Origin: Cryptomeria japonica
Taxonomy: Eukaryota; Streptophyta; Pinopsida; Cupressales; Cupressaceae
DNA length: 64,000 bases
Reading direction: 5' to 3'
Assembly: GCF_030272615.1 (NCBI RefSeq)
Contig: NC_081412.1
Location: forward strand, 24,429,860 to 24,493,859
The notes under the pieces were generated by a model, which was not told the origin of the DNA, did not search any database, and worked only from the letters and a program-made list of their open reading frames with translations. Shown here in pieces: positions 42,896 to 55,402 of this stretch. Numbering within the stretch: the first letter of the stretch is position 1; the number at the start of each line of letters is the position of its first letter. The position numbers were made by a program, and so were the translations under genes.

Positions 42896-43880
42896 TGTAG
42901 ACACCTAAAATTAATTAAATCATTGTATAATTAATTTAAGCCTGTCAACATAATTAATTGATTTAATTGTGTGTTATCCTTATTCTTCTCGGTGTTAATT
43001 AAATCCAATTTAATTAATCCTGTCACTATTGTCCAATAATTAATTTATCAAATAAATTAATTATTTCCCTATTCTTCTAAAGTCCTTGCAATAATTATTT
43101 CCTCTGAAGCCACTCAGTTAATTAATTTTAATTAATTAACCTAACTAAAGTGATTCTAAGAATCACTTTTTCCTAATCTCCACTTAGCCTAATTAATTCT
43201 TCTAGAATCTCTCATAATCCCACTTATCATTATTCTCCAATTTTAAATTCTCCCACTCATGTCACATCAATCTTGAACCTCTCAAAGAAATTCAAATTTC
43301 TTTGAATCCCCTTATACATCCTTACTTTGAAATTCAAATTTCTTTCACCCCCTTTTTCCCAAGGAATTTTATATTCCTTTTCATTTCTCCAATGCATCCT
43401 TGATCCATGTCTACTATCTTGAATCAATCTTAGCCCTTCATAAGAAAATCAATCTTGGACCTCCATTGGCCTCCTCCAATCTATAAATTGGAGCATCTTT
43501 CCTTCTCAAAAAAAGGGAGTCTTCCATTCTTCTATCATCATGCTGCTAATTTCTCCTCTCATCCCCCTCTATCACATTTTCATCATTTTCTCATAGTCCT
43601 ATATCAAATCCTTGTTATCCATATCCATCTATCCTTGATCCAAATCTAAATCCTTAATCCATCTATCTTGTTGAGCATTCGAGAGCAAACCACATCTAAT
43701 CAAGGAGCAAATCCAATTAGGTTGGAGAAGGGCGTTATTCCAACCTCATCTCGCTCAATCCGAGGAACAAGTGAAGGCTTATGAAGTTATAATGGTGTTT
43801 TGTTAAGTTTGTTTGAATGTTTCATGGATATTTGTGTTTTAACTAACCATTTACCCTCACCACATATTTCCCTTGGTTCA
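42896..43880 (+). repeat. Element E 3' LTR
   Basis: 985 bp, TGTAGACACC...CTTGGTTCA, followed by the CTACA duplication. It differs from the 5' LTR at scattered positions and by small indels near the start. Confidence 0.93.
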
Positions 43881-43885
43881 CTACA

Positions 43886-46514
43886 AACTACTTAAAACTA
43901 CCTTTCCTTTCAAATTGATCATATCCTAACAAATTGCACATATTAAATTATTTCTACTGTCATAAAGTCCTCATAGAAAAGCAAATCAAGATACAAATAA
44001 GAGAAGACAAAGTCAAACAAGGTAAGGCTTTAAATGTCATTATCAAATGTTCGAGGGACTTTGGGGAGAAAGAGAGAGTTGACATTTTATTGAGGCATTT
44101 CCTTAAAGACAAATTGAGCTAGACATGGTGTATTCAACAAGAAAATATGATTGGAGAAAAGATAGATGCGGGAATGGATAGGCATGTAAGAGTTATCATG
44201 AAAAATATAGAGAACAATAATGTCATCCTAAAGAACAAAGGGTTACTTTGAAGTACAAAACGTTTAACTAGATGAAGAATTGATATTTTCTCAATAGGAA
44301 GAGAAAAATAAGGTACATGATAAAGTGAAAGTAGCAAGAAATGAGGGAAAGTGGGCATCATTGAAGAATGAGAAAGCCCGTATTAGTGACATTATTTCAA
44401 ACAAGAAATAGGGATTAGTGGTTGCACGAGAGAACTTACATGTAATAAGTTGGAATTGTAGAGGTTATCTATGGAGAAGAAGACCTAAGTTCGGGCCCAT
44501 AGTAGATGGGAGATATATTATCATTTTTATGAAAACACGTGAACATGATGGTTGCAAAGTCCTAGATTTCAAAGGATATAATTTTTTTTAGTTTCGAAAA
44601 AGGAAAATGAAATAGGTAAAGGAAATGGGGGGTTCTCATTGTTAATAAAAGAGAGATGGTATGGAATAGTAAAATTCAAAAAAGAGAACCCAAATAAGCA
44701 ATATGCATGGTTGTGGATAACAAAGAATGATGCAACTTTTAGATTGGCTACCTACTACTTTGCTTTGAAATATTCAAAGATCTACAAGAGGAGAAATGCA
44801 GTTATTGAAGATCCATGTATTTTATTAAAAATAAATTTCAATGTTAAACACCTTAATAGTTTTAATGGGTGACAAGGCAATTTTTATTAATAGGTGACTT
44901 TGATGCAATGAGAGATAACAATCAATCTATCTAATTAAGTAATGAAGAAAGAGGGGATAACAATCCTTTATTGTTTGGCATGGTTATTCGCAATGACATG
45001 AGGGACTAGACAAATTCAATAGGCATTTCTTGTAAAAATTATAATGGCCAAAGTGTTGTGTACTACATAATTTTCTCCTAAAGTTTTATCTCTAGATTGT
45101 TAGAGTTTGATATTAGGGACCACCCTATCAAGATGAAATATAATCACACACCTCTATTTTGTGAGAGTGGCATCATTCTAAGCAGCCAACATGATAAAAA
45201 AATCCATCACATGCAAAACAAAACACGCCCCAAAAGTAAAATCCTCATGGATTGAGAAAATAGAGGTATCTTAAGTGTTACTCTTGAGAAACATTTTCAT
45301 GCTATAGAAATAATACAAGGGACCAGACAAATGATGAGGCAAGTGGTTGTGTTCACATCAATTTGTTGATTTCTATTATTCACAATGCCTTAAATGCTTG
45401 CAAAAGACCTTGCCCCAAGAAAGAGGCTACACATACTTTTCCTACAAACCTGTGGTATGATGAAGAATGTAAGATTGCCAATAAAAAATTTAAAGCAAGT
45501 GTGGTGAACAAAGCAAATTAGAAGAATTATGAGAAATTGGTGCAATAAAGAAAATAATGGTATGCAAATGCAAGAAGGAAGGAAATAACTTATCTTGGAA
45601 AACATAGTACCAAAGGTTTTTGGACAAAACTATAGCAAAAAATAAAACATTGAAAATAATATCATGGATTCCTAGTGGTTAGCATATGCGAGGCTCCTTT
45701 ACGAGTGGGTCCAAGAGAGAGGCTCCCCCCATAGTTAACACATCACAAAGCTTTTCGAAGTAGAAGATATCAAACAATGAATAAATTAATTAGCAATTAG
45801 TAAAGCATAGGATATAGACGACCTTTTGAATAAAATTCTAAAATGGGGAGTTGAGATGCTTAGCCCTCAATTCAAAAGAATGTTTGATGACATCACTCAA
45901 TATGGCTTTTCAATGGAGTGTACGACTAATGTGGTCATCGCTTTCTATAAAAGTGGGGATATTTAAAAACCCAATTAGTTATTGCACTATCATGATCATT
46001 TGTCTTCTTGTCAAGCTCTTTAGGAGCGTGATATAATGGAAAATCAATAATTGGGGAAAAAAAAAGGGAAAAAGAGCAAAGGGACATGCATGTTTTAGAC
46101 CAAGACATCTCGTTGTTGATCATTGCATCACCTTTAAACACTTGATTGAAAAAATATGGGACACTCAAGGTGAGGAAGCTTTTTGTTGCCTTTTCAACTT
46201 TAAAACAACCTTTGACATGATGCCTAGAGACAATTTGTGAAACAAATTGAGGAATTAGGTATTCCAAATGTGTATAGAGTAGTGGTGCATATACTTTATG
46301 CGCAAGTTAGAGCTAAAGTCAGAAAAAGTGACATAATGCTTGAATGTTTTGGTAGTGACATCGGTGTTAAACATGGATGTCTTATATCTTCCACTTTGTT
46401 TGGCTTGTACATTTACAAACCAGAAGCCTGGTTAAGAAAAATAGAAGGGGAGGGTATCTAGCTAGTAGGGTATGTAGTGAAGCTACTATTATATTCTAAT
46501 GATTTTATCCTAAT
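43886..46514 (+). pseudogene. L1-type LINE, 5' part: ORF1 end, endonuclease and RT, decayed
   Basis: A non-LTR retrotransposon remnant. A 62-codon frame at 43934-44122 (KCSRDFGEKERVDILLRHFL) may be the end of ORF1. Endonuclease starts near 44427 with NLHVISWNCRG, the classic plant L1 opening. LLIGDFDAM near 44885 fits the GDFN block. RT remnants are CCLFNFKTTFDMMPRD near 46180, GVKHGCLISSTLFGLYI near 46362, and LLLYSNDFILIL near 46482, where the catalytic YADD has become YSND. Many stops and frameshifts show it is dead. It continues at 47998 beyond solo LTR H. Confidence 0.82.
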
Positions 46515-47992
46515 TTTAGACACCTATTTTTTTTTTAATTTAATTAATTAAATTCAGCTATCTAGAGTGTGTCTTTAATTAAATAATTTGCATTATTTAA
46601 TTAATTAGTGTTCCCTCCTTCTAGCTAATTAATTTTATTAATTACGTTCTAGTCCTCCTTTAATTAATTATTTGACAATCATAAATCATCTAATTAATTA
46701 AATTTGACCCCTTTCTTCTATTAAATAAATCAAATGCCTAATTTAATTATTTAATTCACTTTTGTCCTTTCCTCTTAATATCCCCTCATATAATTAATTA
46801 ATTCTATTTCCCTACATGTCTCCTAACTCTAACCCTTCCTCTAGCCTAACCCACCTAACTAACCAAGGGTTTTAGTCAACCCGATCCCTTATCCCTCATC
46901 ATATGTGTGCATTTCCTAAAATTTGGGAAAATATCCCAAATATCCTAAACCATGGAAATATCATCATTTTTGGGGAACCAAATTTCCTAAAATTTGAGAA
47001 AATATCCCAAATATACTAAAACATGGAAATGTTCTAATTTTTGGGATAGAATAGGAAATTTGGGAAAATATCCCAAATATCCTAAGTCATGGAAATATCA
47101 TTATTTTTGGGGGAACCAAATTTCCTAAAATTTAGGAAAATATCCCAAATATCCTAAACCATGGGAAAATCTCTATTTTGTAATCTTTTTTTGGAATAGA
47201 AGCTTCCAATTTGGGTGTCTCATTCCCAAATAGGCATATGTCCTCAAGGACAATTATCATTCTTTTCCATGACACTCGCCCTTCTCAAGGACACTTGCCA
47301 TTTCCATCCAAGGGCAAGTGTCTCATTTGGTCAACCTTATCCTCTTTCCCTCACCATATGTGTGCACATTCCCAAATATCTCGAATTTCTTAATATTTGA
47401 GGAAATTTTCTAAAATTTGGGGAAATATCCTCACTATCTTGATATTTGGAAATATTTTCATATTTAGAATGGAAAATTCTTATTTGGTTGTCTCTCTCTC
47501 AAATAGACATGTGTCCTCAATGACACTTGTCATTCTTTTCCATGACACTTGCCCTTCTCAAGAACATTTATCATTTCCATCCGTGACACTTGCCATTCTC
47601 TAGGACAAGTGTCTCATTTTCATGCCTCTTCTTCTCCCATCTTGGCCTATTTAATACCCTCATTTTCCTTCACAATCCATCCACTTTCATTTTTATACTA
47701 TTATAATAACAATTTAATTACTCACATCCATACACTTTGCATCTCATTTTAGCTTAATCTAGCTTGCATACTCATCATATTGGAGCATATCTAACACCCT
47801 TGGAAGCACGAAATTGAGCGCACATCAAATCAAAGGAACAAAATGTAGTTTGCATTTCTATTTGTTTTTGTCAATTATGCTTCGTTTATTCCTTTTTAGC
47901 ATCCTAATATTGAGTGTTTGAATAATTTGTGTGTGTTAGGATGTTAACTTAGTATTTCAATCATTTTATTTGCACACATTTTTACTCGAATA
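46515..47992 (+). mobile_element. Solo LTR H inside the LINE RT
   Basis: 1478 bp between LINE halves. CTAAT lies on both sides (46510-46514 and 47993-47997). The start TTTAGACACCTA compares with TGTAGACACCTA of element E; both terminal dinucleotides have decayed. Inside, about 46910-47185 has four copies of AATATCCCAAATATCCTAAA, and 47220-47620 has repeated GGACACTTGYCATTC words. No coding domain. The LTR identity rests on the start similarity, the duplication and the clean LINE resumption. Confidence 0.72.
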
Positions 47993-47997
47993 CTAAT

Positions 47998-49150
47998 TTA
48001 ACAAAAAAATTAGAGGCTAAGAGAACTTTTGAAGGCCTTGGAACACTTTTGCCAAGACATTGAGATGAAAGTAAACATTGCCAAGACTAAGGTCATGATT
48101 TTTTCAAGAAACAAAAAAGAAAACAAATTAACTTTCTTTTTTAAGGCAACACATTGGAAATAGTGAAAGAATATAAGAATCTTGGGATTGATTTTCAATA
48201 CAAGCTCAGTCAACAGTTTTGTAGAGTCAATAGGATACAAGTAGGGTGTAAATTTTCTTACTTTCTTTAAAATAGGTGTAGATAAATTAAACGTTGGGAT
48301 TGGAAAACTAAGAAAAATCTTTTTGGTTTGTTGGTTTTGCTAGTTGTCCTTTATGGTTGCGAAGTTTGGGGAAGTAACATGTGAAATTGTAGTTGGAGAT
48401 AAATAACAAGAATCTGGAAAAGCACCTAATTACAAGTAGTATCAAAGTCAAAACCATAGTTCTTGATGATATTCTTTTGGTTGAAGCAGGAGCTTTCTCA
48501 TTGAAGGCATCAATAATAATTTGGTTGCTAAGTTACTTAAAGAAGGTTGAAAACATGGATAACCATGGTTGACTTAAAATAGTTGTGAAGGAGGATTTAG
48601 GTCGGAGGAAGAAAACTTGGATGGAGTAGAACAACAAATGTTTGAGAAAATGAGACATAAATTTGCATGAATGTCTTTGACATGAATGTGGAAATAAAAA
48701 AAATATGTTACAAAAAAAATACACGGTTGCTATGTGGACAAAGTAGACTGGGCCAAAAAAAGCATATTAGGTCAAAGTGTTTAACCCATCCTAGGAACAT
48801 GGCAAAAAAATATATTTAGAGGCATTTATTAAAGGAGAAACAAGGTTGCTAATTGCATAGTTGAGGATTGGATCACATCATCTTACGTGTGAGACCAATA
48901 AATGGACTATGCCCAAGGAAGTTTGAGAAAATAAAAACACATATTTTGTAGTAAGGGGATGATGGAGACATAATGACATTTTATTATCGAGTGTACAAAA
49001 TATGAAGATATTTGTATTCGATATGAAAACAACTTAAAAGTTGATAGCTTACATGAATTATTTATGAAAGCTAGAATTAGCAAAATGACAAGCTTTGTAA
49101 TCAAGATCTATTATAAGAAATTAAACATAAAAAAGAATTGAAAGACAACC
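47998..49150 (+). pseudogene. L1-type LINE, 3' part
   Basis: The remainder of LINE ORF2. DIEMKVNIAKTKVMIFSRNK near 48057 follows the RT catalytic block in plant L1 elements. VLYGCEVWGSNM near 48348 is the conserved C-terminal region. GDDGDIMTFYYRV near 48956 and ICIRYENNLKVDSLHELF near 49011 fit the end of ORF2, which stops near 49140. Frameshifts and stops are frequent. No clear poly-A tail or target duplication is visible at the 3' end. Confidence 0.82.
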
Positions 49151-50668
49151 TAAAATTATAATTTTCATCCCCTAAACTATTTAATCCAATGATTTGCAAA
49201 TTACTTAATCTAATGAAAATCATTAGAATCATCCATCCATTCATTCATACTTTCCTTACAAAGTTATAAGTGATCGCATTTGAGTTGCACCATCAGCGTA
49301 ATACCTACATTTTCTTGATAATTATGTCAAAGGCATCTCCTATATGAAATGGACAAGCTGATTATCAAAATCAATGGTTAAGAATGCACAAAAATCAATG
49401 TAAGACGACTGAAACCACGTCGTCTGTTGATTTTTCCTCTAGCTGACTTTAATCTTTCCTCATAGTTGGCTTTAAGGACAATTTTTTTTTAATCGCCATG
49501 CCATCCCTTTTATTTTCGTCCTCACACGCTCAGTCAGTTCTAGCAAAAGTACTCTGCTAGATGGCAGTCCAATGCGAAATGATAAGATTGACAAAAACAT
49601 TGACAACTTGAATGGAAAGTTAAAACCTGACAAAACATTGATTTGTAACCACTGTTCTGTACCTACTTCACACACGAAGTCAAGCATTTCAACATTTGAT
49701 TTGAATTCAGCTACCTATTTCTGAGTTTCGAATCCCAGGGAAAAACTTGAAGATGGCAACCTGTTTCTCCCACGCTTGTCCGCACACAACACTTTAAAGG
49801 TACACTTTGAGATAATTCTTAAATTATTTTTATGAAATGAACAATTTTTTAAAGTGATTAACAGATGAGAATGCTCCTCCATCAATTTAAGATGATTAAA
49901 TGTTTATTAGTCCTTGATTTATCAATCGTATTTTTCATTCACATTTTTCGTTTGACACATGTACATGTACTCATTGCACATCAAAATGCAAGACCTAATA
50001 TATTGTAAAATTAGTGTTTCTTTTAATAAAAAAAAAATTGTATGCTCTTTCAAATTTTGATTGCGTAGTATTCTTTGCATTAATTAAATCATAGTTCCCT
50101 CTCATGAAGGGTGTCAATCAAAATTAGTAGATTTCTGCAATTCATGCAAACTGTATGTTGTGTTTGTATGTTACTTCTGAATTTTTCATGAGTGTTTTTT
50201 CATCATATATTTAAGATATATTTTAAATTTATAGTTACATATCTAATATATATTTAACTATGTATATTTATTTTATTAAAATTAATGCTTCTTTTTCAAA
50301 TAATAATATTTAGTCATTATAATTTTTTTTATATATTTAGTTATTTATATTTATATTTATTTTTATTGTATAATTATTATTTTAAGATGATAAATATAAA
50401 AGTGACGCGTGTCATTTCAAAAATTTGGCTAGCATTTTCAACTATTTTTTGGTTTTTCTTTAAATTCTTTTTAGAAAAATGGATGTTTGAACATCCAAAA
50501 ACATGCAAAAATTAATTTTAACTCGAATCTATTATTTCTTTAGAGACATGTTACATTCATATTTTATTATTTTAATCATAGAATGTTTTCATTGAATTAA
50601 TTTTTTTAAAGGTGAATTAATAAATTAAGGATATATGTATATAATCATATAATTGCAAGATTTGAACC

Positions 50669-50696
50669 TCTCTCTCTCTCTCACACACACACACTC
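50669..50696 (+). repeat. (CT)n(CA)n microsatellite
   Basis: Compound dinucleotide run CTCTCTCT...CACACACA, followed by CT-rich DNA to about 50900. Confidence 0.85.
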
Positions 50697-51196
50697 ATTT
50701 GTTTATATCTATTTGCATCTCTAGGTCTAGCTCTGCATTTCTTTCTTCCATCTTTCCTTCTCTATCTATCTCATTATCTCTCCCTCTTTCATTCTCTTCC
50801 TCTCTCCCTCTATATATTTACCTCTTCCATTAATATCTACCCCCTTCTCTCTCTCTCTTTTTATCTCTCCATTTCCTTCTCTCCATACCCCTCTCCTTCT
50901 CCATATGAATCTCAATCTCCGTCTTTATGTTCAAGTCACTGTCTTTACTTCGTTACCCCTTGTGTTTTCCACTATCTCTCTCTCCTTATTGTGATTATTA
51001 TATGAGCCTACTAGTAATGGAGCTTGTAATGTTCATAATTCAAAGGTATTGTTTCAATCATGTTTGGATCCATAAAAATGGATGCATACTTGAATTTATA
51101 TTTAAGCTATCACTTCTCTATTGAGACTTTTGTTAAATGACCTACCAATTTAATTGACCTTCCACACCTATTAAGCGTATCCATTGCACACCTACT

Positions 51197-51258
51197 ATTT
51201 AAAATTTTGAAAAATCTAAAATAAACGATTTAAAATTTTGAAAAATCTAAAATAAACG
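51197..51258 (+). repeat. 31-bp perfect tandem duplication
   Basis: ATTTAAAATTTTGAAAAATC and the following 11 bases occur twice in a row. Confidence 0.85.
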
Positions 51259-51476
51259 ATTTCCAATCATATCCTGCAATCCGACTTTACAGCTTTTTAC
51301 AACATAAATTACTTTTGCTCTTTACAGCTCATTTAAATTTCTGTCTTTCTCCAAGCAAAGAAATTTGAAACCTAGGAGTACCTTAAAAAGACACAGAATC
51401 TGAGTAAATACCATAATTGTTATCATTATTTACAGAGCAGGTCTCTTTTTCATTGTTGGTCAATTTTACGAAGGGT

Positions 51477-51542
51477 ATGGAGGAGGAACAATTTCGAAAA
51501 ATTCTGAACCAGTTCCCTGTGGTTCGATCCCGCGACTATCGG
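51477..51542 (+). CDS. Possible isolated first coding exon
   Basis: MEEEQFRKILNQFPVVRSRD then YR, followed directly by a GTAATC donor-like sequence. Codon composition and GC content rise locally compared with flanking DNA, and the peptide looks like a real protein N-terminus. I cannot name the protein and find no convincing second exon in the next 1.3 kb, which ends in a hAT-like insertion. It may be the start of a gene with a long intron, a gene fragment, or chance. Confidence 0.25.
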
Positions 51543-52851
51543 GTAATCATCTGAATCTTTCCAAACCCCATGTAATAACCTAACTAGTTTTTTTCAGAGA
51601 ATTGTGATGGTAAAGTGAAATTGAGTTGAGCGTATTGCAAATGCACTCTTTGTTTGTTGCAAAATAGTTCATATTTCTTTTGTTTGAGAATTTTTTCATG
51701 TCAAACTCCCGAATTCAAAACCATTTTTTACTTTTAGTGAAAAATGCAAAGGTCTTTTGGCTTATATGTCATGATAGAGGAGTATCTTTTCCTTCAAATT
51801 CACCCACATATTGTAGCTGCACTAAACCTCATCCATTGGGTATGGCAGACTCTTGGATTTGGCAGTTCATTTATTCAATACTAAATATTTGTACATTTAA
51901 ACTTGTAACATGCCTTTTGGAGATTTGAACACTGGTCTACATTGTGAAGGCCCTTATTATTTACCATAGGAGCTTATTCCATTTGACAATTTAAACTCCA
52001 GAATTCAACACCTGTGTGTTTTGTTTATTCAGAATATCACAAATGCTCATTTTTAATTACAATTTCTTCATGTTTATATAATTGGAGAATATTTACTGGA
52101 ATTCTACAAATTCACACGTGTAAGGGCACTCCATTGAAAGGGTTTCGAACATTCTCAACCACTAAACCAGGTCATTCTGATAGACTCTGTTCCTGTTTCT
52201 TTTTTAATATAAACAAAATCAGAGATTTAAAACTTATTTAATTGCTAATTGTTTAGAGAAACGTGCCTTGAGGAAAATCTGCACTGCGAACTGTTATTCC
52301 AACATTTTGGGCCACAAAGATCATGATGTGGAAATAGGATTACAGATCATTGCTTTTTTTAATGGGTAATGCATATGTTGACGAGTCTATATCTTAAAAT
52401 ATGAGAGATCATAAAGATTCGTTTAGCACTGCCTCCCATCTGTTTGGAATCCACATAAGCAATAGGGAACTGAGAAGAAAAAGGGCTTACAACTCAATCA
52501 GCAAGAGGGATCTGGAAGACCTGGGAGTTGCCGCTTCCTTTGGTTGGGCAAAACACATCTTCCACTTTAGGGCAAGGCACTATTGATCCTGGAGAGGATC
52601 TCTTACCATCATGGTGGTAGTCCAAATTGAGTTCCATCTTTAGCACTAGCTTCATCACCATTCCATAAACACAGGTTTAAACTATGGTTTCCAAAATCAT
52701 TGTTTTTAGATCCTGCATAGCTTCCGCGTTGTCAGTCCTGTTTAGTACATATCCCCTCATCTTCCATTTAGTGTTTCTACATTTAATGTATGTTCCCTTT
52801 TGATAAATTTCTATGTTCCACGACCTTTCCAGAATGGCAGGGGATGTGTTT

Positions 52852-53439
52852 CAGGGACGGCAGTCCAGGAGCCAGTTTTTTGGGGACGCGTGTATATATA
52901 TATATATGAAATTTTTATATATACATATATAGAGAGAAAGAGAGATACACTCAAATTTATACAATTTAATGGACAGCAGTATAACAGCAGTAATATATTG
53001 CGGCACTGTTAAAATGATGCTGAATGATGTTTGCAGAAGCCTGCCAACCACATTCCAAAAGTTTTTTTTGTTTGTCTGCACTTTTCACACAATACCACAC
53101 TGTACCAGACCATGGCCTATGCACCTTTGATTTCTTTTGACTGACAATAATAACTGACTCTAATATCATATTGAAAAATTTGAAGTTTGAGACTTTATTG
53201 AACAATGAAATCATAAGTCCAAATTATTGCTGTTAGCATTAACTGATATATCATTAGCTATGAATCTGAGTCATGATATATTTATAGCTGCTATACAACT
53301 GTCACTGCTGTCAGGATTAATTTTATTGCTGTTATACTGCTGTCCTTATGTATTTACAATTCCTTTTTTAATGTTATGAATGATTTTTTTAAATATTATA
53401 AAAAATTGCCTTGCTGTCAAGGAAATCTGGCCGTCCCTG
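52852..53439. mobile_element. hAT-like miniature element (588 bp)
   Basis: Perfect 10-bp terminal inverted repeats CAGGGACGGC...GCCGTCCCTG. Flanking 8-mers ATGTGTTT and GGGTGTAT match at 5 of 8 positions, weakly supporting an 8-bp duplication. CAGGG-type ends and 8-bp duplications are typical of hAT elements. The interior is AT-rich, with a (TA)n run near 52890-52930 and no transposase, so it would be non-autonomous. Confidence 0.6.
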
Positions 53440-53717
53440 GGGTGTATCCTATTTCTGGAACACGTTTTGCAAATGTTTTAATGTTTTGAAGATTTTTGGG
53501 GGTGGCCAGGGGATGTCTCTTACCATCCCACTATAGCCGAAATGCCATTGGAGATAGGGATGGGGGTTTGAGGGCTGGGGATGCATCCTTGTGGAACACA
53601 GATAAATTCAGCTTAGTTGGTTCCAATCTGTAATTCCCTGCTAATGATCTGAAAATATTATTTTGATTTCAGGGCATTAAGACTATTATTATTAATTTGA
53701 TGCAACGGTTGTAAATA

Positions 53718-53903
53718 ATAATGAAGTAATGAATTAACGAGGCACGGGATTCTTGAAGTGGGTTGTTGTAATCTTTGGAACACTTGGCAGCTTCCTCATG
53801 ACAAATTCTAATAATGAAGTAATGAATTAATGAGGCGTGGGATTCTTGAAGTGGGTTGTTGTAATCTTTGGAACACTTGGCAGCTTCCTCATGACAAATT
53901 CTT
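53718..53903 (+). repeat. 93-bp tandem duplication
   Basis: ATAATGAAGTAATGAATTAA through CCTCATGACAAATTCT occurs twice with a 93-bp period and few changes (AACGAGGCAC versus AATGAGGCGT). The minus-strand frame that reads HEEAAKCSKDYNNPLQES twice is a by-product of the duplication. Confidence 0.88.
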
Positions 53904-54021
53904 AGATAACCTCTATGACAGATTCTCATTATAGGCTATTAATGAGGGCTACAAGTTGTTATTCATGCCAAGGTGGGCACAATTTTGGGGAAATTTTTTT
54001 ATTAATATTTTAATTTTTTTC

Positions 54022-54600
54022 TTTGAGAGGGAAAGTGGGATGTTGGAATTTGTGCCCTGCTGGTTCTATATATTGAAGTGCTGGGTTGCCTTTTGATGCA
54101 TCCTGCCAATTTATTCAATCTTCTCTCTTAGTCTGTGCCATGTGTTCAGCTGTAGGGTTTGAGAACGAAAGCTCTTTAATTTTGGAGATCAAAGGATGAA
54201 ATCTGTTTGGTTTCTTGGAGATTGAGGGATAAAAACTCTTTGATTTTCTATGAGTGATCTCACACAAGGTTATATTTGTACTTCAAAGCTTTTGTTTGGA
54301 TTTCAGCATAGGTTTTGATATTTGCAACATCTTTTGTATTTTTTAAGCTTTAGCGTATTGTGGAAGCATACATTTTGTAATCATTGAAACAACATTATAT
54401 TGTGGAGGAAACTTCATTCATATTTATGTGTTATTCTTTTAAGCATCAACACATATATATTATTTGTGTAATCCATTGTTACATCTCTTTGGGAATTGTT
54501 GCTAGTTGGAAATAATATATATAAAAACCATTCTTCATCCACCATATGCTCTCACCTCGCCCTCACGAGATTTATGTAATGTCTCTTTCTTTGACCTAGG
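54022..54600 (+). repeat. Possible Copia-type LTR remnant
   Basis: GAGAGGGAAAGTGGGA then TGTTGGAATTTGTGCCC near 54038 looks like a polypurine tract joined to a Copia LTR start. A TATA-like CTATATATTG lies near 54066. The 3' end is not defined and no coding is present. Confidence 0.35.
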
Positions 54601-54660
54601 CATTCGGGGAGTTCCCATTAGCCTTTTTTATTCTCGTAGGCTGCTCCGGAGAATTAAAAG

Positions 54661-55402
54661 GGAATAATTTAATTAATTAAATTAAGCTGCTTTAATTTCA
54701 TGTTGTAGGCGATTCGTATGTAATTAATTTTTATTAAGTGACTTAAGTCAAGTTCAAAAAATAGAAATAATATAAAGTCACTTTAAGTGGGCTTTGTTTT
54801 GCAGATACGTAAGGAAGATGATACTACTTTGAGGTAAGATGAGCAATCAAAAGATGAAGGAATGACTTGACAATGACAAGTACTTCCTATCACCACTATG
54901 TAGGATCAAGAGGAGACTTCATCAACAAACACAAGAACATCAAGGAAGAGATCTCAAAGTGTTTGAAGGCTCTCACCACATCATGGAAGCATGAGGAGAT
55001 AAAAGGAATGCAAGAAAGAATCCATTCAACTACCCCGAGGCCGTGGTACATAAAGGAAAGATAACCTACATGATGGAGGAATGTTTTACAATCTTGAATT
55101 CCCTTCGGGAATCCAAGAATCAAGTTCAATACATTGAAGAGCTACATTCAACCAAGTGCATCATCCACTCAAAGTACATCAGGAGCAAGAGAAAGTCAAC
55201 CAAGGTCATCACACAATATCAAATATGATCAAAGAAGCAGATAGTTTCAGAAGAGTTAATCAAAGTCCGCTTCTCATCAGTCATCACATTGAGCAACTGA
55301 ATAATGTTGAGTATCGAGAGATATCTCTGAACATCCCTTCATGGTGATGAATCAAATCAAGTCTACAAAGTACAAGATTGAGGTGGCATCCCAGTCGCTA
55401 CT
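54661..55402 (+). repeat. LTR-upstream-like unit, partly like 62880-63340
   Basis: A TTTTGCAG word is followed by an AAGAAGATGA/AATCAAG-type sequence and ends in GAGGTGGCATCC at 55380, exactly the word at about 63330 before LTR copy 3. It probably belongs to a related element and was truncated at 55402. Short frames (54867-55064) are not recognised. Confidence 0.4.

Larger units (their letters stand above)
35559..43880 (+). mobile_element. Element E: LTR element lacking recognisable pol (LARD-like)
   Basis: An 8.3-kb plus-strand element flanked by CTACA (35554-35558 and 43881-43885). LTRs are 986 and 985 bp. The primer site TGGCACGCCCGATGGGAC and polypurine tract AAAGAGGGGCAAAA match those of B and C, and LTRs start TGTAGACACC. 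The 6.35-kb interior has no RT, integrase or protease. It has a motif-repeat leader, a broken Pro/Ser-rich frame and CAATCC/CATCC-rich DNA. It would be non-autonomous. LTRs have clearly diverged, so E is older than B. Confidence 0.93.
49151..52843. other. 3.7 kb of lower-copy-looking DNA
   Basis: Mostly AT-rich with no transposon domains. Microsatellite and small duplications are listed separately. Short frames (for example minus 49472-49687 and plus 52401-52586, RKRAYNSISKRDLEDLGVAA) carry no motif I recognise. Confidence 0.4.

Noticed and set aside
49472-49687. 71-codon minus frame and an overlapping plus frame with CNHCSVPTSH
   Set aside because: Neither has supporting exon signals or a recognisable family; too short to call.
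53669-53929. Minus frame with a repeated HEEAAKCSKDYNNPLQES unit
   Set aside because: By-product of the 93-bp tandem duplication (93 is divisible by 3, so the frame stays open).
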